Assembly: GCF_027887165.1 (NCBI RefSeq) | Contig: NC_077229.1 | Location: 373,993,573-374,057,572, forward strand | Length of the DNA: 64,000 nucleotides | Source: Monodelphis domestica | Taxonomy: Eukaryota > Chordata > Mammalia > Didelphimorphia > Didelphidae | Direction of reading: 5' to 3' | Shown here: positions 49,171 to 60,324 of the stretch, in pieces | Layout: each line of letters opens with the position of its first letter | Numbering within the stretch: position 1 is the stretch's first letter | Notes under the pieces: model-generated | Database searches by the model: none | Told to the model about the DNA's origin: nothing | Seen by the model: the letters and a program-made list of their open reading frames with translations, nothing else | Position numbers and translations under genes: made by a program

Positions 49171-50225
49171 TCATATGACAGTTCAGATCTCCTTGAAACC
49201 AGGATGTCTACTTTTTTTCTTTTCAATCAACTATTCCACTAAAGTTTTTGGCTATCTTAATATCAAACTCTTTCTTGTTGCTCCACTATTTTATACTTAT
49301 GTGATTAAGTCACTTTACTAAGAATTCTCTTAGCCTCACTGAAGAGTCACTAGATTAGCTAAAGAGAATGAATAGACTTCATTTTTGAGAAGCTATCAAA
49401 AAAGACATGTGTAAGTTTGTGCTTTTTTTGTTACCCCTGCCATGCATGAAATTTTAGGTTTTGTTGCTCTACTTACTAATTTTTCAGAAACAATGATTTT
49501 GGAGAGGAAACATCTAGCACCTTAAAATCTTTCATCTATGCTATCAACAGTCTGAGTCATTCTACCTTTTTATACAGAATCCTGCTGTTCTTTGCTATTA
49601 AAATTTTTTTAAAAAAATTATTGTATCAATTTACAATTCATAAAGAAATGCATTTTAGAAAATATTATGACAAATTCACAAACTTTCCCATCTAAATGTG
49701 TCAGCTTATGACTATCTTAAGGACTGCTGCAATTTACAGACTTATGAAACGATACTTTGACATGTGAAGACCAAAAATGAAAAACTATTTACACTCATAT
49801 TTTCCACATAACAAGAAACTACTAGGATATTAGAGATATTATTTTAGAGTTATAAGCCAAAGGAGCTAGAGGACATTCCTGGAAATGATTCCACTTTGGA
49901 CCATCTGTGAGAAAACATTTTTGAATTTTTCCTTTCTACTCCACCCTCCCTTTTCCCTCATTTCTCCCTCATCTTTCACCTGAGCTCAGTGAAACACTAG
50001 ATGGACTGATTGTGCAATGAATTTGTTCCTTGATGTTAAAACATTCTATTGAAAAACCAACTTAAGATGAGTTTACCTCAAAATAATTTCACCATCTCTA
50101 GCTTAGTGATTCTCTGTAGTTAGTCTCCTAGAATGTCACATACCAATAATGTACAGATGTGTATTAGTGTGCATAGATGGTCATAGAGCATACATTGCCC
50201 TATTGGCCCTATATTTATATAGGCC
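49171..50225. other. Intergenic, nothing recognised
   Basis: No gene or confident repeat seen. Confidence 0.45.
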
Positions 50226-50227
50226 CT

Positions 50228-50228
50228 A

Positions 50229-50274
<46 letters not shown>
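50228..50274. repeat. (CA)n microsatellite
   Basis: About 22 CA units with one CATA interruption at the start. Confidence 0.97.
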
Positions 50275-50275
<1 letters not shown>

Positions 50276-50279
50276 TTCT

Positions 50280-50380
50280 TGAATGCCTTTCCCCAGACCC
50301 TCCACTTATCTTCCCCTCCACTCTCTCATCACTATCTCCCATTCCATTTGGAGAAGGCAAATCCATTCCCACAATGTATA
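50280..50380 (+). repeat. Local duplicate of the MARCHF11 promoter segment at 51658-51785
   Basis: 50338-50369 and 51745-51776 align with about 3 mismatches in 32 around CATTTGGAGAAGG, and both are preceded by TTGAATGCC and C/T-rich text. Confidence 0.7.
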
Positions 50381-51479
50381 AATGTCTCTGTGTGTGTACA
50401 TGTATAACCACAATATGCATGTATATAGATATGCACACGTGCAAGGCACAGTATTAATATTAGCCTGAGATGGGATACAAAGGTGAGCATGACACTATCT
50501 TGAATAATTTTCAGGTTTACTTGGGAGAGAACCCTCTCCCCCATTCCCCACCTGCACTAAATTATGATACAAGGTGGAAATATAATGAGGGTCAGAAGGG
50601 AGATAGAGAAAATGTTATCGGGTTCTGAGAAGGTGAGGGAATAACTGTTTTATTGCAATATATCAGTATCATGCCTTTGCATGCACACTGGATTCATTTG
50701 CAAACTACTCTATATCGATTGCTTTGTGTAAGAGCAGAATTTAGTCTAGTATCAGTGGATCATTGCTGCAGGATACGAGTTAGTGAGTTAAATGATAAAG
50801 TTCCGAAATGAAAAACTAATCCTGAAAAGCTAGAGTGGTGATGATTCCCTGGAGATTAGTTGGTTTGGGCTTCTGCCAGACCAGGTCACTACCGATTTAC
50901 TTGAGATTAAGGGTGTGGATAACAAAGGGCGATCTAATACTGCAGCTTCCTTTCACCAGACCCAGGTGAGTCCTTTGCTCTTGAAAGATGAAAGTGACCA
51001 GCGAGTGCGGGTGTTCAGCCCCAACTGTGGATAACCACGAGGTACCCGCATTTGATTGCAGAATTTCTTGCAGAGATAAACTCCAACCGCAAGGTCGTTC
51101 CCACCTTTGGGGGAAGAAGAATTGGGAGTGGCAGTAGGAGAAAAAGGAGGGGGTGAGGAATGGGAAGCAGGGAATGTGAAACTCCAAGAGGGCCTGGCTA
51201 GAGTGATTCCTTCTCTTGGGAGCAGATGTGAGTAGAATGGGAATAGCGGTGGTAGGTGAGGACTAAGGGGAGAGTCCAGGGCAAAGTCCGTAACGGCTCC
51301 ACCAGTTCTCGTGACCTTACCCCATTCCCACGCGCCCCACTCTACCCCTATTCCTTATATTCCTGTACCCCTATTTCCAAGGCTCAATCTGGATGCTGAT
51401 TTGTGCACCTCTTTTCAAGCTCAGCGCCTAGTTCTCGACCCCTAGGAGGAGGCTGTCTACATGCTGCCCTTCTTAAGTG
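50381..51479. other. Upstream flank of the MARCHF11 CpG island
   Basis: Composition rises gradually toward the island. No repeat recognised. It may include distal promoter sequence. Confidence 0.4.
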
Positions 51480-52960
51480 CCTCTCTGCCCTAAGCACTTT
51501 TCCACCTCTGCACCCCGTCACCTCGGCACCCCGCCCCCGGCGTCAGCCTCGCGCGCGTGGGATAACGGTAGTCTCCTATCCCTTCCTTTTGCCCCGCCCC
51601 CAGTACCCCCATTCTCTTCTATTAGGGCTTTCCCCTCATTCCCATTCCCATCCCTTTTTGAATGCCCTCTGTTAACCCCTCCCCCTTCCCCTCCACTTTC
51701 CCACCTCCATCTCCCACTCCCCTCCAGTGGAAGCCGCAGTGCCGCCACTCCATTTGGAGAAGGGAAATCCACTCCCGGAATAGACTTGGGCTGCACTAGG
51801 GGCGGGGTCCGCGGAGACGACTAAGGGATCCCCCACAGGCGCGCGCGCACGCTCCCCCCACACGCACACGCACACGCACACACACATACACACTTACCCC
51901 ACCCCCTCCCTCCTCAGTCTCCCGTGGCCGCGCACCGCCCCCCTTCCCCCTCCCCCGCCCGCGCGACTCAGGAGCGCAGTCGAATCCAGCGGCAGCGCCT
52001 CCGCCTCCACCAAAGCCGAGCCGGCAGCTCCGAGGAGGAGCAGCTTCTCCAGCCGCTGCCGCCGCGGAGCCCCGCGCCCTCCAGCCGTCCGTCAGTCTTC
52101 CCGCCTGCCCTCTTTCTCTTATCCTTCTCCTGTCTCCTCAGTTCCCTGCCGAGTGCTCGGTCACCCCGGGAGTTTAAGATCTCCCTGGTTTCCTCACACG
52201 TCTGCCCCTCCCGCCCCATCCCCTTCTCTCCCCATCTTTACCGATCTCCTTCCCTGTCCCTATCCCTATCCTTGGCTTCGTCCTCATCACCTCACGGGGC
52301 CAGCGACCAGGGCTGGCAGGTGGGAGGACATCATGAGTCTGGGGGGTGGCAACAGCAGCCGGCGCCGCCGGGCAGAGAGCGGGGACCCAGAGCCACTCCC
52401 GCTGCCGCTGCCCCCACCCCCGGGAGAACCCGCCACGGCCGGCCCCCCGCGCTACCTGCCGCCGCTGCCCCCGCCGCTGCCAGCCCTGCCCGCGCTGCCT
52501 CCGCCCCCGCAGGCGCCACTAGGACCCGCTCCAAAGCAGATCGAGCCTCAGCCGCTGGCCGAGGGGATCCCGCGGCGAGGACCTGGAGAGGACCTGCCGC
52601 CCCTGCCGTCGCAGCCGTCCCCACCACCGCCGTTGCCGCCACCGCTGCCACCCTTGTTGCCTCCCCCACCGCCGCCACAGCTCCCTCTCCTGCTCCCGCT
52701 CCCGCTTCCGTCTGTGGAGCAAGAGCCGTCAACTGCTGGAGACTCTGGTGAAGGTTTCTCTGAGCCTCTTCCTCCCGAGGCGGTGATTAGGGACTCAGAG
52801 GAGCCGCAGGCTGCGAGAGTAGGAGGGGAGGCAGAAGGACAGAGCTCCGAGGAACATCCCGAGACCCGCTCGGTGTGTAGCAGCCGCAGCAGTAGCAGCA
52901 GCAGTGACCAGCGCACGGGGCACCACCAGCACCAGCACCACCAGCCCATCTGCAAAATCT
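51480..52960 (+). promoter_or_regulatory. MARCHF11: CpG island and probable promoter/5' UTR of MARCHF11
   Basis: G+C and CpG density rise abruptly near 51.5 kb and fall after exon 1, in contrast with the A+T-rich surroundings. GC boxes of the Sp1 type are visible at 51531-51540, 51591-51600 and 51799-51808 (GGGGCGGGGT). No convincing TATA box lies just upstream of the start codon, which fits a dispersed CpG-island promoter. A CA-type repeat mixed with CG steps (about 51858-51893) sits inside the island. The transcription start cannot be fixed from sequence; 51.8-52.2 kb is the likely interval. The long open frames on both strands here are a by-product of the high G+C content. Confidence 0.75.
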
Positions 52961-52980
52961 GCTTTCAGGGAGCTGAGCAG
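52333..52980 (+). CDS. MARCHF11: MARCHF11 exon 1: proline-rich N-terminus and start of the RING-CH domain (partial gene)
   Basis: This exon encodes residues 1-216 of a membrane-associated RING-CH E3 ubiquitin ligase. Family members ubiquitinate membrane cargo in the endomembrane system. The protein opens MSLGGGNSSRRRR. It has a Pro/Leu-rich tract at about residues 22-143, an acidic Glu/Gly/Ser stretch, a Ser-rich run at 180-191, and a His/Gln cluster at 197-204. It ends in PICKICFQGAEQ, which carries zinc ligands Cys207 and Cys210. The opening, the Ser-rich run, the His/Gln cluster and the RING start match mammalian MARCH11 as I recall it. The frame stays open upstream to about 52153, but 52333 is the first ATG in it, has A at -3, and starts where the known protein starts. 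The exon ends in CAG before GTAAGG at 52981, phase 0. Unspliced reading would add 12 residues and stop at 53019. No other MARCH paralogue fits this N-terminus as well. Confidence 0.93.
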
Positions 52981-54297
52981 GTAAGGATACTACTCACTGA
53001 CGCCCATACCCACTACTGAGTGTCCCCTGAACTCTAGATCATCCCAAGCGGGACAATGGACTAAGTCGGGAGCCCGGAGACAGGTGGGAGCAAGGTCTGA
53101 AATCCAGAGGCTCCCTCGCCTGGTGCTAGTAAAGACTCTGACAGTAGGAGATATTCAGCACCATGGACAAATCTCTGGCTTCTTCTAGTTCTCTTGGCCT
53201 TCTGAATAGCGAGGATTCTTTATTTTCATCAGTTTTTTTTTTCTCTGTCCCTTCATTCTTTTTATTTTGAAGGCAGATACACACATATTGTTTCATTCAC
53301 AATGAGGGTATTTAATTTGCTTTGTGTTCTTTTTTCTTTTTCTTTTTTTGTATATCAAAGATTGGGGTTTACACATTCCTCAGGTGCCTTAAAGATGCCA
53401 GAGACTCTTGTGAATGACTTATCTTCTTGGTTTTACATATTGCTGAAGAAGTATCTTGAGGGCAAACAGTCATAGAATATTGACAAATGGACAGAAATGC
53501 AAACAAAACAGTGGAACACAATCAAAATATTATATCATTATGAATATTGCAGTTTTAGGTCTCAAACAGTGTTAGATTTTTTATAATAAGAGACAGAGGA
53601 AGCTACTCTGGCACTGGGATTGAGTGAGAAATCTTTGGTGTTTTTAAGAGGACAACAATGACATCTTTTATTGAATATATATACTTGAGTAATTCTTTAT
53701 TTTTTGAAACTATATATATATATATTTAGCTAAACTATTAAATTTTACGAAAAGAATTAAGTGAATAAAAGGAAGGTTAACTATAAATTTCTGGTCTGCG
53801 ATGAAATTAGCTTGGATATTTTAAAAAGTAAGGAAATTGCACAGGAATACAAAGCTTTTAATAATATAGTACAGTAAGTCAATATTTATGATGCTATGTC
53901 TAGAAAAAAATAAAAGCATAATGCTACTGTAAGCTACTCTGAGTTGTCATGCATTTCTTCTTTAGCAATGATTAAGAATAACTGCAGAGGAAATGCACTT
54001 GACCATCCACTTAAAAGTTATTAAAGAGATTTAATAGTACTGCTGTCCCCCCAAGGGTATTGGAAGTTATATGTTGTAGACATTTTGTATCTTGCTAGAA
54101 CATTTACGTGATAAGTGTAATAAGTATTTTTGGAAGAGTATTTTTGGGGTAAGATTTTATGGTTATTCTATTAAGATCATTAAATTTTAATTTTATTTAG
54201 TTTGTGTAGGGTGTAGTACTTCCTTCTGAAACAAAATGAAAAAATATTGAAAATATGGAACCTCTATAACATTAACATTGATTTCTTTTATTTTTAG
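52981..54297 (+). other. MARCHF11: MARCHF11 intron 1
   Basis: GT-AG intron of 1317 bp, donor GTAAGG and acceptor TTTTTAG, phase 0. After the first 150 bp, which are still G+C rich, it is A+T rich with short TA runs near 53710-53725. I recognise no repeat family in it. Confidence 0.85.
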
Positions 54298-54453
54298 GGT
54301 GAACTGTTAAATCCTTGTCGTTGTGATGGGTCAGTTCGGTATACACATCAGCTATGCCTGTTAAAGTGGATCAGTGAAAGAGGGTCATGGACCTGTGAGC
54401 TCTGCTGTTATAGATACCATGTAATAGCAATTAAAATGAAAAAACCTTGCCAG
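54298..54453 (+). CDS. MARCHF11: MARCHF11 exon 2: rest of the C4HC3 RING-CH domain
   Basis: This 156-nt exon encodes residues 217-268, running from [11 protein letters not shown] to KMKKPCQ. It supplies the remaining zinc ligands: Cys223 and Cys225, His233 and Cys236, Cys249 and Cys252. With Cys207/Cys210 from exon 1 they complete the C4HC3 variant RING that recruits an E2 enzyme. Trp240, in the LLKWI segment between His/Cys and the last Cys pair, is also in its family position. The acceptor is a T-rich tract ending in TTTTTAG at 54297, and the donor is GTAAAA at 54454. Both boundaries are phase 0, so the exon joins exon 1 without a break. All eight ligands are present, so the ligase domain appears intact. 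In known MARCH11 the next exon begins with the residues leading into transmembrane segment 1. I did not find that exon before 64000. Confidence 0.93.
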
Positions 54454-55029
54454 GTAAAACATTAATATATACTTGTTTTCTGAAGTATTGGTTCTAGTCA
54501 AGAGTATATATATGTCATTGAGAACATTTTCTAAAATGGAAAAAAATTTGAATTTGTATAATACTGTTCTTCCAAGGTATATTGCATCTGGGTTTTGAAA
54601 GGCTTACATGATGCTTTTGCTAATTGTGTTCTATAGATCAATTTGTTTCTCATTGACAAAATATCCCATTATCAATTTCTAAAAAGCACAAGCTGGTAAA
54701 AGGTCATATGTTAATCTTGTAGTTAAAGAATTGTATTTTTATTTTATTTTAATGTAATATGATCTGAAATTTTTAAAAAAGCTAAGAATTTAAACATTGA
54801 ATATGCTCCATTTTGGGGAGAGACACAAGTAGGGGGGAAATCAGTCTGTAGTTCTGTAGAGAACTAGGATAAGATTTTTTAAAAATCGATAACCTGATAT
54901 CTTTTTAGCCTTTAATCCTTCCTATGCTTTCAGTTTGAGCATTTTTTACTTGATCAGTTTCAAATGCTTTTAACTTCTCTATGTAGTCAGCTGCACCATT
55001 TCTTGCCCAAGTACAATGTAGACAATGAG

Positions 55030-55230
55030 AAGCTATGTGACTTTATGGATAGAGAGATTGCTCTGGAGTCAGGGAGACTCAGGTTCATATCCTGCCTCTG
55101 ACACACTATGACTATGGGGAAGTCAACTACTCAGTTATCCAGATAAGTCTTTAAAACTATAACCTACAGATGAATAAGGTTCTTTACCAATGAAATCACA
55201 GGTCTAAATAGCAACAAAAAACTCCATAGT
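55030..55230 (+). mobile_element. CORE-SINE in MARCHF11 intron 2, diverged
   Basis: 'gctctggagtcagggagact', 'ggttcatatcctgcctctga' and 'gactatggggaagtcaa' follow family order. Confidence 0.65.
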
Positions 55231-56301
55231 AACATATATTGAATTAATAAAATATGTAAATGACCAAAATAGAAAGTAAAAAGTAGTTGAAGTTGACCAG
55301 GTTGGAAGAAGATTGGAATCTAAAGCACAGAAGAAATGGGAAGGGAATGGAAGGAGAAAATAAACATTTGAAAGGGGAAGGGTGTTCTCTAAGTCTAATC
55401 TCAGCTTCCATTATACTATTGACACATATGAAACTATATCTCTTTAGGAGTATGAACTAAAGAGAACAAATAAGCATTAATAGTGATTGAGCAGAAAAAC
55501 TAAGAGAACTAAGTGAAATTCTCTGCCTTAATACTTTTTATTTCATACTGCTTTATAGTATGCTGCTTTCTTGTAAATTAGAATTAATTTGCATCTTTGA
55601 TGGCTGTTAAGTTTGATTAACAAGTAAAAGATGAAAATGGGAAATTTCTCAAGCCTTCCAAGGGGCATGTATGTTATTTTGAAAGTTGAAAATTCCAATA
55701 AAAAGTGATGCTATAATACTGAAGAGAGATCCAAAATGAACTGTTTATTTAGAACTAATATTTGGTTGAGCCAGTTGGGTGTGGGTCAATGAAAGTCATT
55801 TTGAAAAAAATAACTCTAGTTAAAATAATGTCATGGGATCAGGATATAGATTGGATAATTATATTTACAGGCATTATGTTAATGAAAGTACTAAAAATAG
55901 GAAATTTCCAACATTCTTTTGTTTGGATTATCTTCAGATCCTATTTGTACTTGACCAATGATGGTCTGCAGGCAAATACCAAGGACTATTAACTGTTAAG
56001 ACAGGAAGACATATGTTTCCAAAATTGTCAGGTTAAAGATAATTTATTTTAGGCATTCCTATTTGAAATTAAAATTCATGTTAGAATTCACATTTGATTC
56101 TATGTGAAGTTAAAAGAAACAAGACAGAAAGGAAGAAAATATTAATACTAATGACTAGCATTAATTATTAGTGTTATTTTGTTTAGGATTTTACTTAATG
56201 ATAAAAACCACTTTGTAAACTTACACAATTTTAATTAGTATTAGTTTTTCTTGCATCTACTTGGGGTTGACCCTATTATTATATATAACATGATATACAC
56301 A

Positions 56302-56425
56302 GTCAGTTAATAAGCATTTAGGCACCTAATATGTATCAGGTATTATGCTAAGTATTGGGGATACAAAGAAGGCAAAAGATAATGCATGCCTTAAAGGAGC
56401 ACTAAAACTCAGTGAAATGTGAATG
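56302..56425 (+). mobile_element. MAR1-type dispersed repeat in MARCHF11 intron 2
   Basis: 'ttaataagcatttaggcacc', 'caggtattatgctaagta' and 'ggggatacaaagaaggcaaa' follow family order. Confidence 0.7.
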
Positions 56426-56782
56426 TCTAGATGTAAATTGTCAAAAGAATTGAGCAATTCCATGTATATTATGGTTTCAGAATAGTTAACCATATTACTT
56501 GTTTATGATTCCAGATCTTATGCACTTTCTCTTAGCACTGTCTCCTAGCTTATTTGTATTTATTTTACCTTCAACTTTTGACCAAAGTTCCCTTTCTCCT
56601 CTTCCTCCTCCTCTTTCTTCTTCCATTTATATGTTTTTGTATGCTTTATTCATAACAGTCATTTGATAATATCACAGGGAACCCACTAGACTTAAGAAGA
56701 GAGATTGAGCTTGTTCTGATTGGACCCATTGACCCATAGGGCAGAAGAATATGGAAATTGCTGAGAACAGATTTAGACTTGT

Positions 56783-56883
56783 AAGGAAGTCTAGGGAAAG
56801 AAAACACTTCCTAATTTAGGGTTATCCCAAGGAAGTCTTGGCAAGGAAAACACTTCCTACACTTCCTAATATAGGGTTATCCT
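56783..56883. repeat. Tandem duplication, 46-bp and 55-bp units
   Basis: 56783-56828 and 56829-56883 both read AAGGAAGTCT...AAAACACTTCCTA...TAGGGTTATCC. The second unit contains an extra internal copy of CACTTCCTA. Confidence 0.85.
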
Positions 56884-57418
56884 AAAGCACAGTGAACTGC
56901 TTGAGGAAGTAGGGGAGTTTTTTGATTACTATCACAAGTATTTTATACATGAATAAACTGTGAGTCAGGATGGTCAGTGACAAAGTTGGTAAGCAGTGAG
57001 ATTAGAACCTTGATACATCTTGGAGTATAAGGCCCTTTCCATCATATCATTTCATAGCATTATGCCTTTCAGGTGACTCCACTTATCTCTACAGTAGGGC
57101 TCCAATGATTTGGAAGTGTAATCTGCAAACATCACTAATAATGGTAGCTTGATCATTCTTCCCAGACCAAATCCCACTTTACCTAGAGCATCACGATGGG
57201 TGAAAGCATTATTGATCCATGCCTTTTGCATGTTTTGATTGTTTGAATGTTGGTTATATAATACAATCCTTCAGGTAGATTATAAATCAGATTTCTGGTC
57301 CCCCTTAAAAATTGCTTATAGTATTTTCTGAAGCTCTAATACATCCTCCCTTGAATGTATACAATATAAGTGATGGTACATTGTATGGTGATAAATATTA
57401 TTGCCAAATTGTGATTAT

Positions 57419-57664
57419 GGTTGTTGTTCAGTTGTTTCAATCATGTTTGACTCTTCATGACCCCCCCCCCCCAATTTGGGGTTTCCCAGGCAAAGACAGT
57501 GGAGTGATTTGCCATTCCTCCTCCAGCTCATTTTATAGATAAGGAAACTGAGGTCAACAGAGTTAAGTGACTTAATTAAGGTCACACAACTAGTAAGTGT
57601 CTGAACTTGGGCCTTTCTGACTCTGGGCCTGATATTTTATTTACTGTGCTATCTAGCTGCTCTC
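57419..57664 (-). mobile_element. CORE-SINE, antisense, near full length, in MARCHF11 intron 2
   Basis: Flanked by AATTGTGATTAT (57407-57418) and AATTGTGGTTAT (57665-57676). The body has 'gttgttgttcagttgtttc', a run of 12 C near 57462-57473, and 'ggtcacacaactagtaagtg', ending in 'gtgctatctagctgctctc'. Confidence 0.9.
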
Positions 57665-59079
57665 AATTGTGGTTATATTTTTAAGTTTTCATTAAAATTA
57701 ACATAATAGTACCTCAGTATGACAGCATATCCTATAGAGTAGAGTTTAGTTTTGAATGACTTTATCTTTTTCTAGAATATATAGTAACTAGGTTAACTAT
57801 AGACCCTTATTGTAAAGCACTTCTAGAAGTTTCATTAACTTCCCTAAACCACCAGACTGTAGTAGTTGCTAAATGAAGATCTGGTGGAAATGTTATCTTA
57901 TTCCCCCTACTCCCCAGATGACTAAATTATTCCAATGCATTAGCTGATGGGCTTGGAACTACAGAAAAATATTTAAATTTTGATTGTTATTTATGAAGAA
58001 GTCATCAGAGTATTGAGTGCTTTGCGATCTTTAAACATTTACATTTTATGCTTTTCTCAAAAATGGAATCCAATGACCCTGCTGATCTGACAATTTGATT
58101 ATTTTTATAAAAATGATAGTTGATCTAACCTAAGTTCCTAGTAAAATTTTGATAGCTATAGGTTCTAGTGAAATTTCTCATTACAAAGATTATATTACTG
58201 AATAAAAATATTTTGCATTTTTTGAAATAGACATAATAAAATGTTTCCTTAGAAAATTAAAATTAAATAAATAAAAACTAATGAGGCATATATATCATAA
58301 GGTAATTTAATGTAAAAATTTTGTTTTTGCTCATTTGCTTCCTAATTCTTAAAATCCATTCATCTGCATTTCAGTTGCTAGAGTAAACTGATGTTTTACT
58401 ATTTAAAATATCTAAATTTCTCTTTACATGATAATTGAACCAACTTGTTTTCTATATTCCTCTTTTTGTAGCGGCCTGATGTTTTTCTGTATGAATTTAT
58501 ACATGATTGACAGAGAGTAATAATAATGTAGATGAACATGTACTCTACACTCTCATAGTATTTTTACAAATCTCAATTTTCTCTGAAAAGATTTAGAAGT
58601 GCCAAATTTCCAGAGGTGGCGCATAGCTTCATCTTTCATCTTTCTCTGTATTTCTCAGCTCTGTGTAGGTCCATATTCTATTTTGACCCATTGAACATCT
58701 CTAAGTCATCTTTTCCATTTGAGTCCTTTGTCTTCACCTCCTTTAGACAATTGAGTCTTTACTAAGGCCTGGTAATTAGAGCTAGAAACTATTAGAAAAA
58801 CAGATTTTTTTGTGTTTGAAGAAACAATTGCAGATAAAGCATCTTCAGCTTTGGCTAAATAATATCTTCACTTGCATTTCATTTTTCTCAAAGTTTGCTG
58901 CTAATGAAATGAAATGTTAGCATTCTATACATGTATGTCTACCTTTGGCCAGTGAGAAATAAAAGAAGTGGCCTTTTATTTCTATATTTACATTTTTATT
59001 TGATACATATATGATGTGATAGTATAGCATTCTTTAATATTTTAAGGATTTATTATTTTATCAGCATGAATAGTCTGGG

Positions 59080-60035
59080 TTGACCTCCAATCTTGCATCT
59101 CCAACTGCCTTTCAGTAATCTCCAACTGGATGTCCAGTAGACATCTTAAACTCAATATGTCCAAAGCAGAACTCACTATCTTTTCCCATCAAACCTCTAC
59201 TCCATCCTGCCATCTTTATTACTGTAGAGGGCAACATTATCCTCCCAGTCCCTCAGGCTTGAAATCTTGGAGTCACCATGGATTTTCCTTACTATCTCTC
59301 ACCTTCTATATCCAATCTATTGCCAAAGTCCACCAATTTCTTCCTTGTAGTATCTCTCAAATATATTCCTTTTTCTCCTCCAACACTGCCACCACTCTAC
59401 TGAAGACTCCCCCACCGAACCTATTGCAATAGCCTGCTGAGTGTCCCTGCCTCAAATCTTTTCCAACTCTAATTCTTCATCCATTTAGACACAAAAGCAA
59501 TTTCCTTCAAGCACAGGTCTATTCAGGTTATCCCTCTATTCAATAAACGAGAGTGGCTTCTCATTGCCACCAGGATCAAATACAAAATGTTCTGTTTGGC
59601 ATTCAAAGTTTCTTGAAAACCTAGTTCCCTCCTACTTTTTGAGTGTTACACCTTACTTCCTGCCACATGACACTTTGATCTAATAATCCTGACTTCCTGG
59701 CTGTTCCATTTCTCAGCTCTGGGCATTTCCCCGGCTTTCCGTATGTCTGAATTTCTTTCCCTCTTTCATTCCTACTACTGAATTTTCTGGCTTCCTTTAA
59801 GTTCTAACTGAAATCTCACCTTCTACAGGAAGCCTATCCTAACCTTTTTTCATTCCAATGCTTCAGGTCATTTTCTATTAATCCTGTATATAACTTGCTT
59901 TGAATATATTTGTTTACATGTTGTCTGGCCCATTAGATTTTAAGCTCCCGGAGGGCAGAGAGACTGTCTCTTGCCTCTTTTTTATCCTTATCATTTAGCA
60001 CAGTATAGGTGCTTAATAAATGCTTATAAATTAAT
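59080..60035 (+). mobile_element. L2 LINE with ORF2 C-terminal remnant and 3' UTR, MARCHF11 intron 2
   Basis: 59130-59190 encodes MSSRHLKLNMSKAELTIF, the L2 reverse transcriptase C-terminal motif. The usual L2 order follows: 'tggcttctcattgccaccag', 'ctacaggaagcctatcctaa', 'attttaagctcccggagggc' and the terminus 'aggtgcttaataaatgctta'. The frame is broken after about 100 codons. Confidence 0.88.
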
Positions 60036-60324
60036 TGTCTTTTAATTCACCTTGTCTAGATGTTAGAAGATGGTTTTAGGCAATTGGTATGGTTGAGAAA
60101 TAATTTAGCCAGCAAACAACTGGTAAATAATCTTGGGGATATAGCCAGGCAATCCTTAGAAGATGTAGATTCTATCCACAGGGCTATATTTGAAGCCTTT
60201 TTTGCTGTTAGTTGGATCTGCTAGAGCTTGACCTCTGTTAGCATTAGCCTGTTAGCATGACCCTATCAGGGTCAACACCAAATCATAAAAAAGCATTAGA
60301 ATAAGACCAATGGCTTCTATTGTG

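Noticed and set aside
50120..50460. Thr/His- or Val/Cys-repeat open frames on both strands
   Set aside because: They are translations of the CA/TG microsatellite at 50228-50274.
52153..52332. Upstream extension of the MARCHF11 frame
   Set aside because: It is open but has no in-frame ATG before 52333 and no match to known MARCH11. It is better read as 5' UTR.
52331..52955. Minus-strand and out-of-frame open frames over MARCHF11 exon 1
   Set aside because: High G+C removes stop codons, and the composition is low complexity with no domain. The + strand frame has clear MARCH11 identity.
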